Of a stretch of DNA of 54,338 nucleotides, positions 7,951-16,555 are shown in pieces; the first letter of the stretch is position 1; each line of letters begins with the position of its first letter. The notes beneath the pieces are model-generated. The model had not been told where the DNA came from and searched no databases. It was given only the letters and a program-made list of their open reading frames with translations. Both the position numbers and the translations under genes were made by a program. The stretch comes from JBBQNJ01 sp038329845 (GTDB lineage: Bacteria > Planctomycetota > Phycisphaerae > Tepidisphaerales > Tepidisphaeraceae), in contig JBBQNJ010000026.1 of the NCBI GenBank assembly GCA_038329845.1, forward strand, positions 1-54,338, in the 5' to 3' direction.

Positions 7951-8420
7951 AGCAGTCGCCGATGGCCGGTTTCCGACTTCCGACTGAAGAGTACTCAAGC
8001 AAGACCGGCTCACCTCAGATCGGCCATCGACCCGCCCACGATTCTTCCGCGCGCAATGGGCCATCATTCCTGACAGGTTGGTCTACCCCGAGGCACCGGC
8101 CGTCCTCCGCCGGAGAATCACCCTGATCGGTCACCCGACGAACCGCCGAGATATTGAACACCGCGCGGGCTTCCAACGCACCGAGTCGTCGCTCCTTTGG
8201 AACAACTTTCACGCTCGTCCGGCGCGTCCACCATTCGTGGGCAAGCCCAGTCCCGTATTTTTCCCTTCGCGCCTTCGCCCCTTCGCGTTTAATCCTATCG
8301 CTTGGAATTGCGCTTCACCGCAGTGGACGCGAACGCGGGCGGGCGATAAGGTAGCGGGTCTGAAACGGACAAGCGACACGCCGGGTGCCCGGCGGGCAAC
8401 CGGAAAGAAAGGAGACTCGG
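7951..8420. other. 470-base intergenic region with an inverted repeat and a dispersed repeat
   Basis: No supported gene. A perfect nine-base inverted repeat, CGATGGCCG (7960-7968) and CGGCCATCG (8021-8029), lies just after the SDR stop with a 52-base spacer, which is long for a terminator. The inverted GCGAAG-type repeat is at 8263-8292. The last 80 bases should hold the promoter of the small basic ORF. Confidence 0.5.
8263..8292. repeat. GCGAAG-type dispersed repeat, copy 2 (inverted)
   Basis: CCCTTCGCGCCTTCGCCCCT followed by TCGCGTTTAA is the reverse-strand counterpart of the repeat at 2939-2966, including the flanking TTTAA that precedes the GCGAAG series on the other strand. Confidence 0.6.
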
Positions 8421-8495
8421 ATGGCAAAGCCCAGGCGCCGCCGCAAGGTGGGCAGCAAGAAGCGCAAAGCTCGCCGCGACCGTCGCAAGCGGTAA
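8421..8495 (+). CDS. 24-residue highly basic protein, ribosomal-protein-like
   Basis: ATG at 8421 is preceded by AAAGGAG with six bases of spacing, the best ribosome site in this part of the window, and the frame closes with TAA after 24 codons. Sixteen of the 24 residues are Arg or Lys, in the pattern MAKPRRRRKV then GSKKRKARRD then RRKR. Size and composition resemble tiny ribosome-bound proteins (Thx-like, bL37-like or COX24/AURKAIP1-tail-like peptides), but I cannot assign it to one of them. It stands alone, in the same direction as the LivF-type gene 100 bases downstream. Confidence 0.6.
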   Translation: MAKPRRRRKVGSKKRKARRDRRKR

Positions 8496-8594
8496 CGCAG
8501 TGAAGATGCACGCTCAGGACCGGACTCCCGCACCCGCACCCCGCGGTGCCGCGGGGGGCCGGTCTTGGCATTTGTTTCCTCGATCTATATTCCC

Positions 8595-9314
8595 ATGCTC
8601 TTGACCGTCGATCGATTGGACGTGAGCTACGGCGTGATCGCGGCGTTGCGCGGGGTCTGCCTGGAAATCGACCGAGGCGAGATCGTCGCGTTGATCGGCG
8701 CCAATGGCGCTGGCAAGACCACCCTGCTGAACACCCTCTCGGGGCTGCTTCGCCCGCGCCGAGGCGAAATCATCCTGCTCGACGGCCCCGCGCCCATCCC
8801 GCTGCACGGGATGCCGGCTCACCAGACCGTCCGACACGGCATCAGCCACGTCCTCGAGGGCCGCCAGATTTTTGCCAATCTCACGGTTCGTGAGAATCTT
8901 CTGCCGGGCGGGTATCCGCATCCCCACCGCGCCGAAGTGCGGAAATGGGCGGACCAGGCGTACAAACTCTTCCCGGTTCTCGGCGAACGACGCGAGCAGC
9001 GGGCCGGCACCCTCAGCGGCGGCGAGCAACAGATGCTGGCCATCGCCCGCGCCCTGATGGCCAAGCCCAAACTGTTGCTGCTGGACGAACTCTCGCTCGG
9101 TCTGGCACCGCTGATCGTGCAGAATATCTTCCAGATCATCCGCGACATCAATGCCGACGGAACCACCATATTCCTGGTCGAGCAAAATGCCCACATGGCC
9201 CTGGGCATCGCCCGCCGCGCCTATGTCCTGCTTACTGGCCAGATCGTTCAAACCGGCCCCGCCGCCGCCCTGCTGGACGATCCCCAAGTCAAACAAGCCT
9301 ACCTCGGCGGATAA
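8595..9314 (+). CDS. ABC transporter ATP-binding protein, LivF type
   Basis: A 239-residue ATPase with Walker A GANGAGKT (35-42), Q-loop region near HVLEGRQIFANLTV, signature LSGGEQQML (140-148), Walker B LLLLDE (160-165) and the VEQNA segment in place of a switch histidine, which is normal for LivF. LivF proteins power branched-chain amino acid or urea/amide uptake together with LivG, LivH, LivM and a binding protein. None of those partners is next to it: a small basic ORF precedes and a convergent phosphatase gene follows. Start ATG 8595 gives the usual length; an in-frame upstream TTG at 8565 is less likely. It may serve partners encoded elsewhere. Confidence 0.85.
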   Translation: MLLTVDRLDVSYGVIAALRGVCLEIDRGEIVALIGANGAGKTTLLNTLSGLLRPRRGEIILLDGPAPIPLHGMPAHQTVRHGISHVLEGRQIFANLTVRENLLPGGYPHPHRAEVRKWADQAYKLFPVLGERREQRAGTLSGGEQQMLAIARALMAKPKLLLLDELSLGLAPLIVQNIFQIIRDINADGTTIFLVEQNAHMALGIARRAYVLLTGQIVQTGPAAALLDDPQVKQAYLGG

Positions 9315-9460
9315 CGCCTCGCGCAGGCTATCGCTCTGCGACGATCCCCAACCCACCGCCCCGAACACAGTCGCAAACCGATGACGGGATCCGTAATACA
9401 AGCTCGCTGAAGGGGGAAACCCTTAGCCGGAAGTGGAATATTGACTGGAGCGCTGAAGTC

Positions 9461-10561
9461 TCAGGCAGCGAGGCGACGCCGACGCATCCCCAGCCCGGAA
9501 AGCAGTCCCAGCAACGCCAAACTCGTCGGCTCGGGCACCACGATGTTCTGCTCGTACCCGATGTATGAATTGGGGACCGGACCGAGGCCCAGCAGGTCCA
9601 GCGCCAGGTTTGCAATGTTGCCGTTGCGAATCGGTTGGCCGCCGGTGTAGCCCGGGATCGTGGCCAAGGGGTCGGTCAGGGCCTGGCCGTTCATGGCGTA
9701 TAGATCTCCGGCCACCACGCCGGCACCCCAGACGAGGAAGGGAATCTGGGTGTCGCGGATGTCGGTGAGGGTTCCGTGGATCGTGCCGTGCCCTCCGTGG
9801 TCGGCCGTCAGCATCACCACGGTGTTGCCGTTCAACGCGCCGCTGGCATCAATGGCGGCGAGGATGTTCCCGATCTGGGTGTCCACCGCCTTCAGGGCGT
9901 TGTTGTAACTGGTGCTGCCCCATCCCGAGGCGTGGCCGGCAGCGTCGGGATCCTGGAAATGCACGAACGAAAAGGTCTTCGGCGCCGAGGCCATGGTGCT
10001 GAGGAACGTGGTGGTCAATGACGCAGCGCTCACGCCGTTGTTGATGTAGACGTAATCGAGCTTGTCCTTGCCGTTGTCGGCGCCGGTGACGTCGGGGGCG
10101 CCGTAGATCGAGTTGTACGAGGTGTCGAAAAGGGAGAACTTGCTCTTGCCCGACCACATCGCGGTGCTGCCGCCGTTGTCGTGCATCACGTCGAAGACGC
10201 TTTGGACGTAGGAACCCTTGTTACTGTGCAGCGTCTGGTTGACAGCGGGGTCGTTATTGCTGGTCCAATTGTGCCCGTCGATGGCGGGGCTGGCGTAGTT
10301 GTTCATGGGCCGACCCGTGACCATGCCGGTGTGGGCGGGCAAGGTGATGGCGACCCCGGCGTCGGTACGGGCATTCATGGTGCCAGCGCCCTCGGTGAGC
10401 ATCTTTTGGATGGCCGGAAGCTGGTTGGCGACGAGCAAGGGGTTGGCGTAATTCGATCCCATGCCATCGACACTGATGGCGATGATGTATTGCGGAGCCG
10501 CGCCGGCGACGGAGCAAAAGCCCAAGCCCACGACCCACGCCAGCGAGCGTCCCGATTTCAT
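9461..10561 (-). CDS. alkaline-phosphatase-superfamily phosphodiesterase with PEP-CTERM tail
   Basis: A 366-residue exported protein. Residues 1-22 form a signal peptide. The metal-binding VDGMG (D32) and the nucleophile context ITLPAHTG (T73) match type I phosphodiesterase/nucleotide pyrophosphatases; further ligands appear in DPDAAGH and TADHGGHG. The last 26 residues carry VPEPTSLALLGLLSGLGM followed by four arginines, a textbook PEP-CTERM sorting signal, so the protein is probably processed by an exosortase and placed at the envelope. The frame extends 21 codons upstream, but MKSGRS is the only sensible signal-peptide start. It converges with the LivF-type gene. Substrate (nucleotide, phospholipid or phosphonate ester) is unknown. 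Confidence 0.85.
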   Translation of the reverse strand: MKSGRSLAWVVGLGFCSVAGAAPQYIIAISVDGMGSNYANPLLVANQLPAIQKMLTEGAGTMNARTDAGVAITLPAHTGMVTGRPMNNYASPAIDGHNWTSNNDPAVNQTLHSNKGSYVQSVFDVMHDNGGSTAMWSGKSKFSLFDTSYNSIYGAPDVTGADNGKDKLDYVYINNGVSAASLTTTFLSTMASAPKTFSFVHFQDPDAAGHASGWGSTSYNNALKAVDTQIGNILAAIDASGALNGNTVVMLTADHGGHGTIHGTLTDIRDTQIPFLVWGAGVVAGDLYAMNGQALTDPLATIPGYTGGQPIRNGNIANLALDLLGLGPVPNSYIGYEQNIVVPEPTSLALLGLLSGLGMRRRRLAA

Positions 10562-10725
10562 GTCATCGCCTTTCGTACGAAAAATCGCCCGCCAGTGCTT
10601 GGGCGACAAGTGTGATCTTCGCACGCTACACCCGTTTCACCCAGAACACAAGCACAGCAACGCGCCAGCGCATTCCCCTTTTTTTTCGGCGCCGCCCCCC
10701 TTCCAAGCACCGCCTGCGTAAACAG

Positions 10726-10771
10726 GGGACGCGCTTCTTTTTGGGCCTTGGGAAAAAAGAAACGCGTTCCC
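10726..10771. terminator. long imperfect hairpin, likely terminator
   Basis: GGGACGCGCTTCTTTTT (10726-10742) pairs with AAAAAAGAAACGCGTTCCC (10753-10771) apart from one bulge and one mismatch, around a GGGCCTTGGG loop. On the minus strand it lies 93 bases after the aldo/keto reductase stop, with T-rich arms, so it could end that transcript before the phosphodiesterase gene. Confidence 0.55.
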
Positions 10772-10863
10772 TTCTTGCCGGCCGTCGCGGATAATTCGAT
10801 CGCAACCCCTCGTTTCCCGGACCTGAAAACGCGGAATTTTCCTCTCTTGTCGGCCAAGGCGGA

Positions 10864-11808
10864 TTAGGGAAGAGGCTTGTTTCTCGCCGCGACATAGAGG
10901 CGGTACCACTGCTCGCGAGTAAGGTCGAGGGCGTCGGCGGCGGCGGCGCGGTGGATGTGTTCGGGCCGGGCCGAGCCGACGATCGGCACGATCGGCGCTG
11001 GATGCTTCATCAGCCACGCCAACGCCACCTGCGTACGAGATGCGCCCAGATCGGCCGCGATCGCGTCCAGGACGCTTTGCACCCATCGCTTCTGGGCATA
11101 TTGCGCATCACCCAGGGGCAAATCGGTTCCCTCGCCCAGCCAGCCGCCGCCGAGCGGACGCCACGCCAGCGCCGCGATGTTCCGCTCGACGCATTGATCC
11201 AAGGTCCCGTCCTCGAAACATGCCAGCCGGCCAAGATGAATCTCGACCTGATTGACAATCAGCGGGATCGACAAGTGCGACTGCAATGCCGCCAGCGTCG
11301 AAGGCTGGAAGTTGCTCACCCCGAAGAACCTCACCTTTCCCGCCCGCTGCAATTGCTCGAACGCTCCGGCCACCTCCGACGGGTTCATCAGCACGTCCGG
11401 ACGATGCAACTGATACAGGTCGATCGTCTCGATCCCCATCCGCCGCAGCGATGCCTCGCACGACTGGACAATGTAATCGCTCGAGAAATCGAACCGGTGC
11501 GGCGAGTCGGGCGCTGGATCGCCGGCGAAACGAATGCCGCACTTGGTGGCGATGACGATCTGGCGGCGCATCGAGGCGCTCCGCCTGAGCGCTTCGCCAA
11601 GAACCTCTTCGCACACGCCGCGGCAGTAGATGTCGGCGGTGTCGAACAGGGTATACCCAGCCTCGAGGGCCGCCAGATGGGCCTGCGCCCCGGTCCGGCG
11701 GCGTTCGGCCGTCGCCTCCGATGGATTCCACGTTCCGACGCATCGCATGTTTCCATAGGACAAACGCGAGACGACCAGAGATGACGTTCCCAGGGTAACG
11801 GTCTTCAT
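10864..11808 (-). CDS. aldo/keto reductase, YdhF-like
   Basis: A 314-residue AKR barrel: FDTADIY with the catalytic Asp and Tyr (about residues 54-60), IATKCG with the catalytic Lys, QLHRPD with the His, and the C-terminal NADP-binding PIVPIVGSARPEHI. These enzymes reduce aldehydes, ketones or sugars with NADPH. MKTVTLGTS at 11808 matches family starts; the open frame upstream to 12048 is not AKR-like. It is divergently placed from the large surface protein. Overall features resemble E. coli YdhF; the natural substrate is unknown. Confidence 0.88.
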   Translation of the reverse strand: MKTVTLGTSSLVVSRLSYGNMRCVGTWNPSEATAERRRTGAQAHLAALEAGYTLFDTADIYCRGVCEEVLGEALRRSASMRRQIVIATKCGIRFAGDPAPDSPHRFDFSSDYIVQSCEASLRRMGIETIDLYQLHRPDVLMNPSEVAGAFEQLQRAGKVRFFGVSNFQPSTLAALQSHLSIPLIVNQVEIHLGRLACFEDGTLDQCVERNIAALAWRPLGGGWLGEGTDLPLGDAQYAQKRWVQSVLDAIAADLGASRTQVALAWLMKHPAPIVPIVGSARPEHIHRAAAADALDLTREQWYRLYVAARNKPLP

Positions 11809-12133
11809 AGGTTGCGCAGTGTCCGTCCCGGAGCGGTCGCTGTCCAGTTGTGATCCATCAGCGGCGAGGCGGAGGCGAGATGGGAGATTCCGAACAGGCC
11901 GGTGCCGGCGCTCGCGTCGCGCCATCTCGCCGGGGCCCACGACGGCGGGAGCGCTGATCGTGTTTGCGTATCCCCGTTCCCCGGACGGGTTCGGTTTTCG
12001 CACCGTCGCGCAACCGTTGGCGTCGATACAGCCGGACAGTGTTACCACCCAAAGGATTATCGGGTCTTAATTGGAGGCTCCGGTTGCCCTTCTCCCCCGC
12101 AGTCCCCATCGCGCCTGGTCGAACAAGACGGGT

Positions 12134-14656
12134 ATGCGATACCAACCCAATTCCGCGGCACGTTCTCGGGCCTCGGTCATGGCCCAGGCAGTTCTGGAAA
12201 CCCTTGAAGATCGCACTCTCTATGCCGCTATCACGCTCAACGAGGGCGTGCTGCGGCTCGAGGGCGATGCGGCCGATAATGTCTTCTCGATCAACCTTGC
12301 CGACCACGGTCTGCTCCGCGTGAGCGGCTGGGGCGACAATGGATTCATGGACATGCGCATCTCCCCGACGGAGGTGAACCGAATTGAAGCCTTCGGCTAC
12401 GACGGCGACGACCGCATTGCCATCGATCCGCGCATCGAGATCCCCCTCTACGCCGACGGCGGTGCTGGCGACGACGTGATCATCGGCGGCCGTGCGCTGG
12501 ATACCCTGATCGGCGGCAGCGGCAACGATAAACTGACGCAAGGAAAAACCGACGGCGGCAATCAGCTCGGCGATCGTCTGCTGCCGCAGGTGATTGGCCC
12601 GGACCCGGGTCCAGACGCCCCGATCGGCATCCCGGTGACCGCCGACCCCGCCAGCCCGGTCGCCGCCGACCCGCAGCCCGAGCCGATCATCGAACCGGTG
12701 GCCAATCCTTCGCCAATCGACCCGGCACCGGTGACGCCAACCCAGCCCAACGTTCCGATCTCCCCGGCTGTCCCGACAACTCCGGCTGTCCCAACGACTC
12801 CAGCGTCCCCGATCCTCCCGACGGCCCCCACCGCGCCGACGACCCCGGCAACGCCGACGAACCCGACGCCGCCGCCCGCGCCGAGCGTCCCGAATACCCC
12901 GACCCCTCCGCCTACGCCCGCCGATCCCACCGCGCCGACCCATCCCGCGGCGCCGACGAACTCGAACACCAACCTCAGCCCGGTGATTCACTTCACCAGC
13001 GCCACCACCGTGTACGCCGGTCAAACCATCCATGCCCACGCACTGGATTCGGTCCTGGCCAATGGCGACAGCGTGCTGACCACCCGTTTCCAATGGGACC
13101 TGGGCGACGCCGGCTCGAGCTATAATGACCTGAGCGGCTTCAACGTCGCGCATCTGTACGCGACGCCCGGGAACTACACCATCACTCTCACGCTCACCGA
13201 TGAGTCAGGCAATGTCCGCGTCGCCACCGCCGGCGTGCTGGTCAAGCCCGACACCCGGCGAGTGGTCTATGTGAGCAATTCCGGCAACGACGCCAACAAC
13301 GGCGCCACGCCCGCCACCGCCGTCAAAAGCCTTTCCCGCGGGATCAACTTGCGCGGCGAAGATACCCGCGTATTGTTTGAGCGCGGCGGGACGTGGGACT
13401 GGACGACGGTCTGGTACATGGGGGCCGAAGACAATGTCGAGTTCGGTGCCTACGGCAATCCCAGCGCCGAGCGGCCGCAGATTCATTACGCCGGTCCCAA
13501 AGCGGATAAAATCAGCTTTTTTAATCTCAATCCGCAGAATTACAACCTTACCGTGCGGGATATCGCCTTCACCAGCAATCTTCCCCCCGTGAACGGAATC
13601 GCCGCCACGACCGGCGTTCGACCGATCAACCTCAACGATGCCAGCAACATCTCGATCATCAACAGCACCTTCGACAACGTGGACAATCCAGTCACCGGGA
13701 CCGGCCACGAGGTGTTGTTCCAAGGCAATTCCGACATCAGTGACACCTCGATCCGCAATGGTTTCGGGACCGATGGCAATGACCTGGTGATGCTGGGCAA
13801 CTCGGTCCGCAACGCCACCCGCGATCAACTGGTGCGCCTGGTCAACACGCGCGGCAACTTCCAGTACAACCACTTCAACAACCCCGGCCGCGCCGCCGAT
13901 CCCGGCGACAACGACAACGCCGTGTTCCGTTTCGATGAAGGGGCGTACAACTACGTGGCCAACAACGTCACGGAGGCCGGACAGATGATCGTGGGACCGC
14001 TGTCGCTGATCGACCGCGCTAACGATCCGGCCTACCGCGCCAAGCAGAGCAAGTGGCACGTGTTCGAGAACAACGGGTTCCGCACCCTGCACCTGCGAGC
14101 CGGTGCGGCGAACATCATGATCCGCAACAACATCATCAAGGACGTGATGTCGATCGAAGCGTCCAATGCCTTGTACGACCGCCATATTGCCAACGTCACC
14201 ATCGCCAACAACACCAGCGTCAGCTCGTGGTCCAACGGCAAATTTCTCGAGGTTCTTGGCGGCGACTCGGGTAACACTCCGCAGGTGACCTTGTTGAACA
14301 ACGTGTACGTCAACCCGATGATGAATCGAACTCTGACGGCCAATATCGTCGCCAATGGCGCCGCCACGCGCGTGTTCAGACTTGTCGATGGGAATGTCTG
14401 GTCGCCAATCGCCGGCGCGGGCAACCAGATTTACTGCGACAACGGGCTGAAAAGCCTGGATGAGTGGAACGCCAAGAGCTTCGTCGGGGATGACACCTCG
14501 GAGGCGCTATCGCTGGATCAGCGCTTCGCGCCGCCGCCGACCACCATTACCGCGACGTACGGCTCGGAGCTGGGATACCGCTGGACCGATTTCTACGGCG
14601 ATGAACTGTCCGATTCCGCACTCAGCGCCGGCGCCGTGCAATCGCTGGCCGCGTAA
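12134..14656 (+). CDS. large surface protein: planctomycetal N-terminus, RTX-like turns, PKD domain, parallel beta-helix
   Basis: An 840-residue protein. LETLEDRTLYAA at about 21-32 is the planctomycetal export/anchoring signature. DGGAGDDVIIGG and LIGGSGNDKL (about 120-145) are RTX-type calcium-binding nonapeptides. A Pro/Thr-rich linker covers about 165-300, then a PKD-type domain (about 310-395, with FQWDLGDAG and YTITLTLTD), then VVYVSNSGNDANNGATPATA introducing a parallel beta-helix (to about 790) like those of polysaccharide lyases. ATG 12134 is favoured over TTG 12071 and ATG 12179, without a strong ribosome site. Likely an extracellular carbohydrate-binding or -cleaving protein; no catalytic residues can be assigned. 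A long open frame on the opposite strand is a codon-composition artefact. Confidence 0.8.
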   Translation: MRYQPNSAARSRASVMAQAVLETLEDRTLYAAITLNEGVLRLEGDAADNVFSINLADHGLLRVSGWGDNGFMDMRISPTEVNRIEAFGYDGDDRIAIDPRIEIPLYADGGAGDDVIIGGRALDTLIGGSGNDKLTQGKTDGGNQLGDRLLPQVIGPDPGPDAPIGIPVTADPASPVAADPQPEPIIEPVANPSPIDPAPVTPTQPNVPISPAVPTTPAVPTTPASPILPTAPTAPTTPATPTNPTPPPAPSVPNTPTPPPTPADPTAPTHPAAPTNSNTNLSPVIHFTSATTVYAGQTIHAHALDSVLANGDSVLTTRFQWDLGDAGSSYNDLSGFNVAHLYATPGNYTITLTLTDESGNVRVATAGVLVKPDTRRVVYVSNSGNDANNGATPATAVKSLSRGINLRGEDTRVLFERGGTWDWTTVWYMGAEDNVEFGAYGNPSAERPQIHYAGPKADKISFFNLNPQNYNLTVRDIAFTSNLPPVNGIAATTGVRPINLNDASNISIINSTFDNVDNPVTGTGHEVLFQGNSDISDTSIRNGFGTDGNDLVMLGNSVRNATRDQLVRLVNTRGNFQYNHFNNPGRAADPGDNDNAVFRFDEGAYNYVANNVTEAGQMIVGPLSLIDRANDPAYRAKQSKWHVFENNGFRTLHLRAGAANIMIRNNIIKDVMSIEASNALYDRHIANVTIANNTSVSSWSNGKFLEVLGGDSGNTPQVTLLNNVYVNPMMNRTLTANIVANGAATRVFRLVDGNVWSPIAGAGNQIYCDNGLKSLDEWNAKSFVGDDTSEALSLDQRFAPPPTTITATYGSELGYRWTDFYGDELSDSALSAGAVQSLAA

Positions 14657-14790
14657 CCGGCCAATCCGCCGGTGGCGACGCCGGCGGTATTGGAACGGCC
14701 AGTGGGTGAAAATGCGACCACGGTCGTTCGCGTAGCGTCTTGTTCGCGTAGCGAATGTCCCAAGCTCGACGGATCGCTACACTAGGAGGA
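14657..14790. repeat. GTTCGCGTAGCG direct repeat upstream of membrane-protein gene
   Basis: The 12-mer GTTCGCGTAGCG occurs twice, six bases apart, at about 14725-14754. A related GTTCGCGTAGC lies at about 26172, just inside and after the hicB end. It may be a dispersed intergenic motif or an operator. Confidence 0.4.
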
Positions 14791-15741
14791 ATGACCCACC
14801 CGTTCCTCTTCATCGCCGGCGGCACACTCAGCATCATGCTGGTGGCCGCCGGCGTTCTTCATTTGATCCCCTATCTCGGTTCGGCCGGACGCGCCGCGGC
14901 GGTTCGGCTCTGCCGCGCCCCGGGGCTGGATGCCGTGGTCTTTTTCTTCACCGGACTGCCGCTGGTGGTCGGTCCGATTCTCGCCGGCTGGAAGGGGCTT
15001 GGCGCGGCGGTCGTCGGGCAACTGGCGATGCTGATCGTCTGGACGATTCTCCACGAGCTGACGCATCCGGCGGCCCGCAAACGTCCCCGCATCGTCACGA
15101 CGATCAATCGCAACGTAGGCGCCTGGCGGAACCTGCTGGCGGTCTATTGGACGGCGATCGTCACGCCGATGTTCCTGGTGGTAAGGCTGGCCGAAATAGC
15201 GGTCTATCCCGCGCTCACCTGGCTGGTCGGTTTGCCCGCCTACCGCGCCGGGGACTGGGTGAGCGTCTCGCGCCAGAAATTTTCCGGGCTGATCGGTCAC
15301 GACCTGATCTGGTGCTTGTATTGCGATTGGATGACCGGGGTCTGGTCGCTAGGCAGTGAGATGCTTCGCAACGTCGAGTCGTTCTGGTGCCCGATCCGGT
15401 TCCGCGACGACAAGAAATGCGCCAATTGCTCGGTGGATTTTCCCGACCTGGACCACGGCTGGGTCGACGCCGACGGGACCATCGAGGACGTGGCCCGCAC
15501 GCTGGAAGAGAAATATCCCCCGGGTCAGCCGATCCACGCCTGGTTCGGACATCCCGTGCGGCTTCGGGTCCGGGGCAAGCCCTACGAGCCTGCCGCCCCG
15601 CCGTCACCGCCGCGAGACGCTAAAGCGGTGCCGCCGGATGGCAGGGCGGCGGTGGGGGATGGCGGGGCGGCACCACGGGATGGCGAGGTGCCGCCGCGGG
15701 ATGGCGGGGCGGTGCCGCGGGATGGCGAGGCGGCGCCGTGA
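14791..15741 (+). CDS. conserved membrane protein with Cys-rich soluble domain and repeat tail
   Basis: A 316-residue protein of unknown function. Hydrophobic segments occupy about 7-27, 48-68, 70-90 and 114-150. A soluble domain follows with FWCPIRFRDDKKCANCSVDF (about 199-218), whose three cysteines could bind metal, then PDLDHGWVDADGTIEDV. The last 40 residues are tandem PRDGGAV/PRDGEAA-type seven-residue repeats encoded by a 21-base DNA repeat. The ATG at 14791 has AGGAGG only one base upstream, which is too close; ATG 14755 is an alternative. It overlaps the next gene by GTGA, so the two are translationally coupled. I do not recognise a named family. Confidence 0.65.
   Translation: MTHPFLFIAGGTLSIMLVAAGVLHLIPYLGSAGRAAAVRLCRAPGLDAVVFFFTGLPLVVGPILAGWKGLGAAVVGQLAMLIVWTILHELTHPAARKRPRIVTTINRNVGAWRNLLAVYWTAIVTPMFLVVRLAEIAVYPALTWLVGLPAYRAGDWVSVSRQKFSGLIGHDLIWCLYCDWMTGVWSLGSEMLRNVESFWCPIRFRDDKKCANCSVDFPDLDHGWVDADGTIEDVARTLEEKYPPGQPIHAWFGHPVRLRVRGKPYEPAAPPSPPRDAKAVPPDGRAAVGDGGAAPRDGEVPPRDGGAVPRDGEAAP
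15654..15740. repeat. 21-bp in-frame tandem repeat
   Basis: Units such as CCGCGGGATGGCGAGGCGGCG repeat about four times with small changes, encoding the charged Pro-Arg-Asp-Gly tail of the preceding membrane protein. Because the unit is a multiple of three, copy-number changes would keep the reading frame and the coupled start of the next gene. Confidence 0.7.
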
Positions 15742-16466
15742 ATGAATCGCCGTCGCCGCTGGAATCCCCGGGTCATTCGCGGCTTCGACTCGGTGCCTTG
15801 GTCGTGTTGCTGTCGATGATTCTGGCGGCCTCGATCGCGTTGTTCACAACGGAGCTTGGCGGGCGAATCCGTCATGACACCCACGCACTCGGCCACGAGA
15901 CGCGCGGGTGGGTCGCGGCTCATCCGGTTTCGGCGCCGCTGGCCTTCATCGGCGCCTACATCGTGGCGGCGATCTTGGCGCTGCCCGTCTGGTGGCTGCA
16001 TGTGGTGGCGGGGTATGGATTCGGCCTGATCGGAGGCGTGGTTGTCAGCCAGCTCGCCGCGGCGCTGGGCGCGGCCGCGGCCGCCGGCCTGTCGCGCTGG
16101 ATCGGCGGGGACTATTTCCATCGTCGGATCGAGCCGCGCCTGGATCGCGTGCGCCGGCTGGATGAACGACTGGGGAAAAACGGGCTGTTGCTGGTTATGG
16201 CGGTGCGTCTGACGCCGATTCTTCCGCACGCCTTGAGCAATTACGCCCTGGGCTTGCTTCGGGTCAGCCTGCTCGACGTGGCAGTAGGAACGCTGCTGGG
16301 CGGAACGCCCGCGGCGTGTATCTATGTGGCTTTGGGAGAGAATCGCTCACGCTTGGGCGACTGGAAGTTCTGGCTCATCGTCACCGTCATCACCCTTCTG
16401 GTCCTGCTTCCGCTCGTGCTGCGATACCTTCGCCCGGCGGTGTTTAAGCGCGTCGGGATCGAGTGA
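15738..16466 (+). CDS. TVP38/TMEM64 (VTT-domain) membrane protein
   Basis: A 242-residue inner-membrane protein of the DedA-related VTT superfamily. A first helix (about 17-40) is followed by the family core: LALPVWWLHVVAGYGFGLIG, the Gly/Ala-rich re-entrant segment, LSRWIGGDYF, then LGKNGLLLVMAVRLTPILPH with the conserved arginine-containing motif, and a C-terminal helix ending in basic residues. Some relatives act as lipid scramblases; the role here is inferred. The GTG start overlaps the stop of the preceding gene (GTGA at 15738-15741), and no other in-frame start fits, so co-translation is likely. Confidence 0.82.
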   Translation: MNESPSPLESPGHSRLRLGALVVLLSMILAASIALFTTELGGRIRHDTHALGHETRGWVAAHPVSAPLAFIGAYIVAAILALPVWWLHVVAGYGFGLIGGVVVSQLAAALGAAAAAGLSRWIGGDYFHRRIEPRLDRVRRLDERLGKNGLLLVMAVRLTPILPHALSNYALGLLRVSLLDVAVGTLLGGTPAACIYVALGENRSRLGDWKFWLIVTVITLLVLLPLVLRYLRPAVFKRVGIE

Positions 16467-16555
16467 CCCACCACGGGCTTTTGTCGGCCCTCACGCTGTC
16501 GCGGCGGCAGCGGTCGATGTTCGCGGGCACCGGCGGGGCTTAGAATAACGCCATC

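Noticed and set aside
11858..13153. 431-codon open frame antisense to the surface protein
   Set aside because: It mirrors the Pro/Thr-rich linker and RTX turns of the plus-strand gene; composition is poly-Gly/Arg/Val with no domain.
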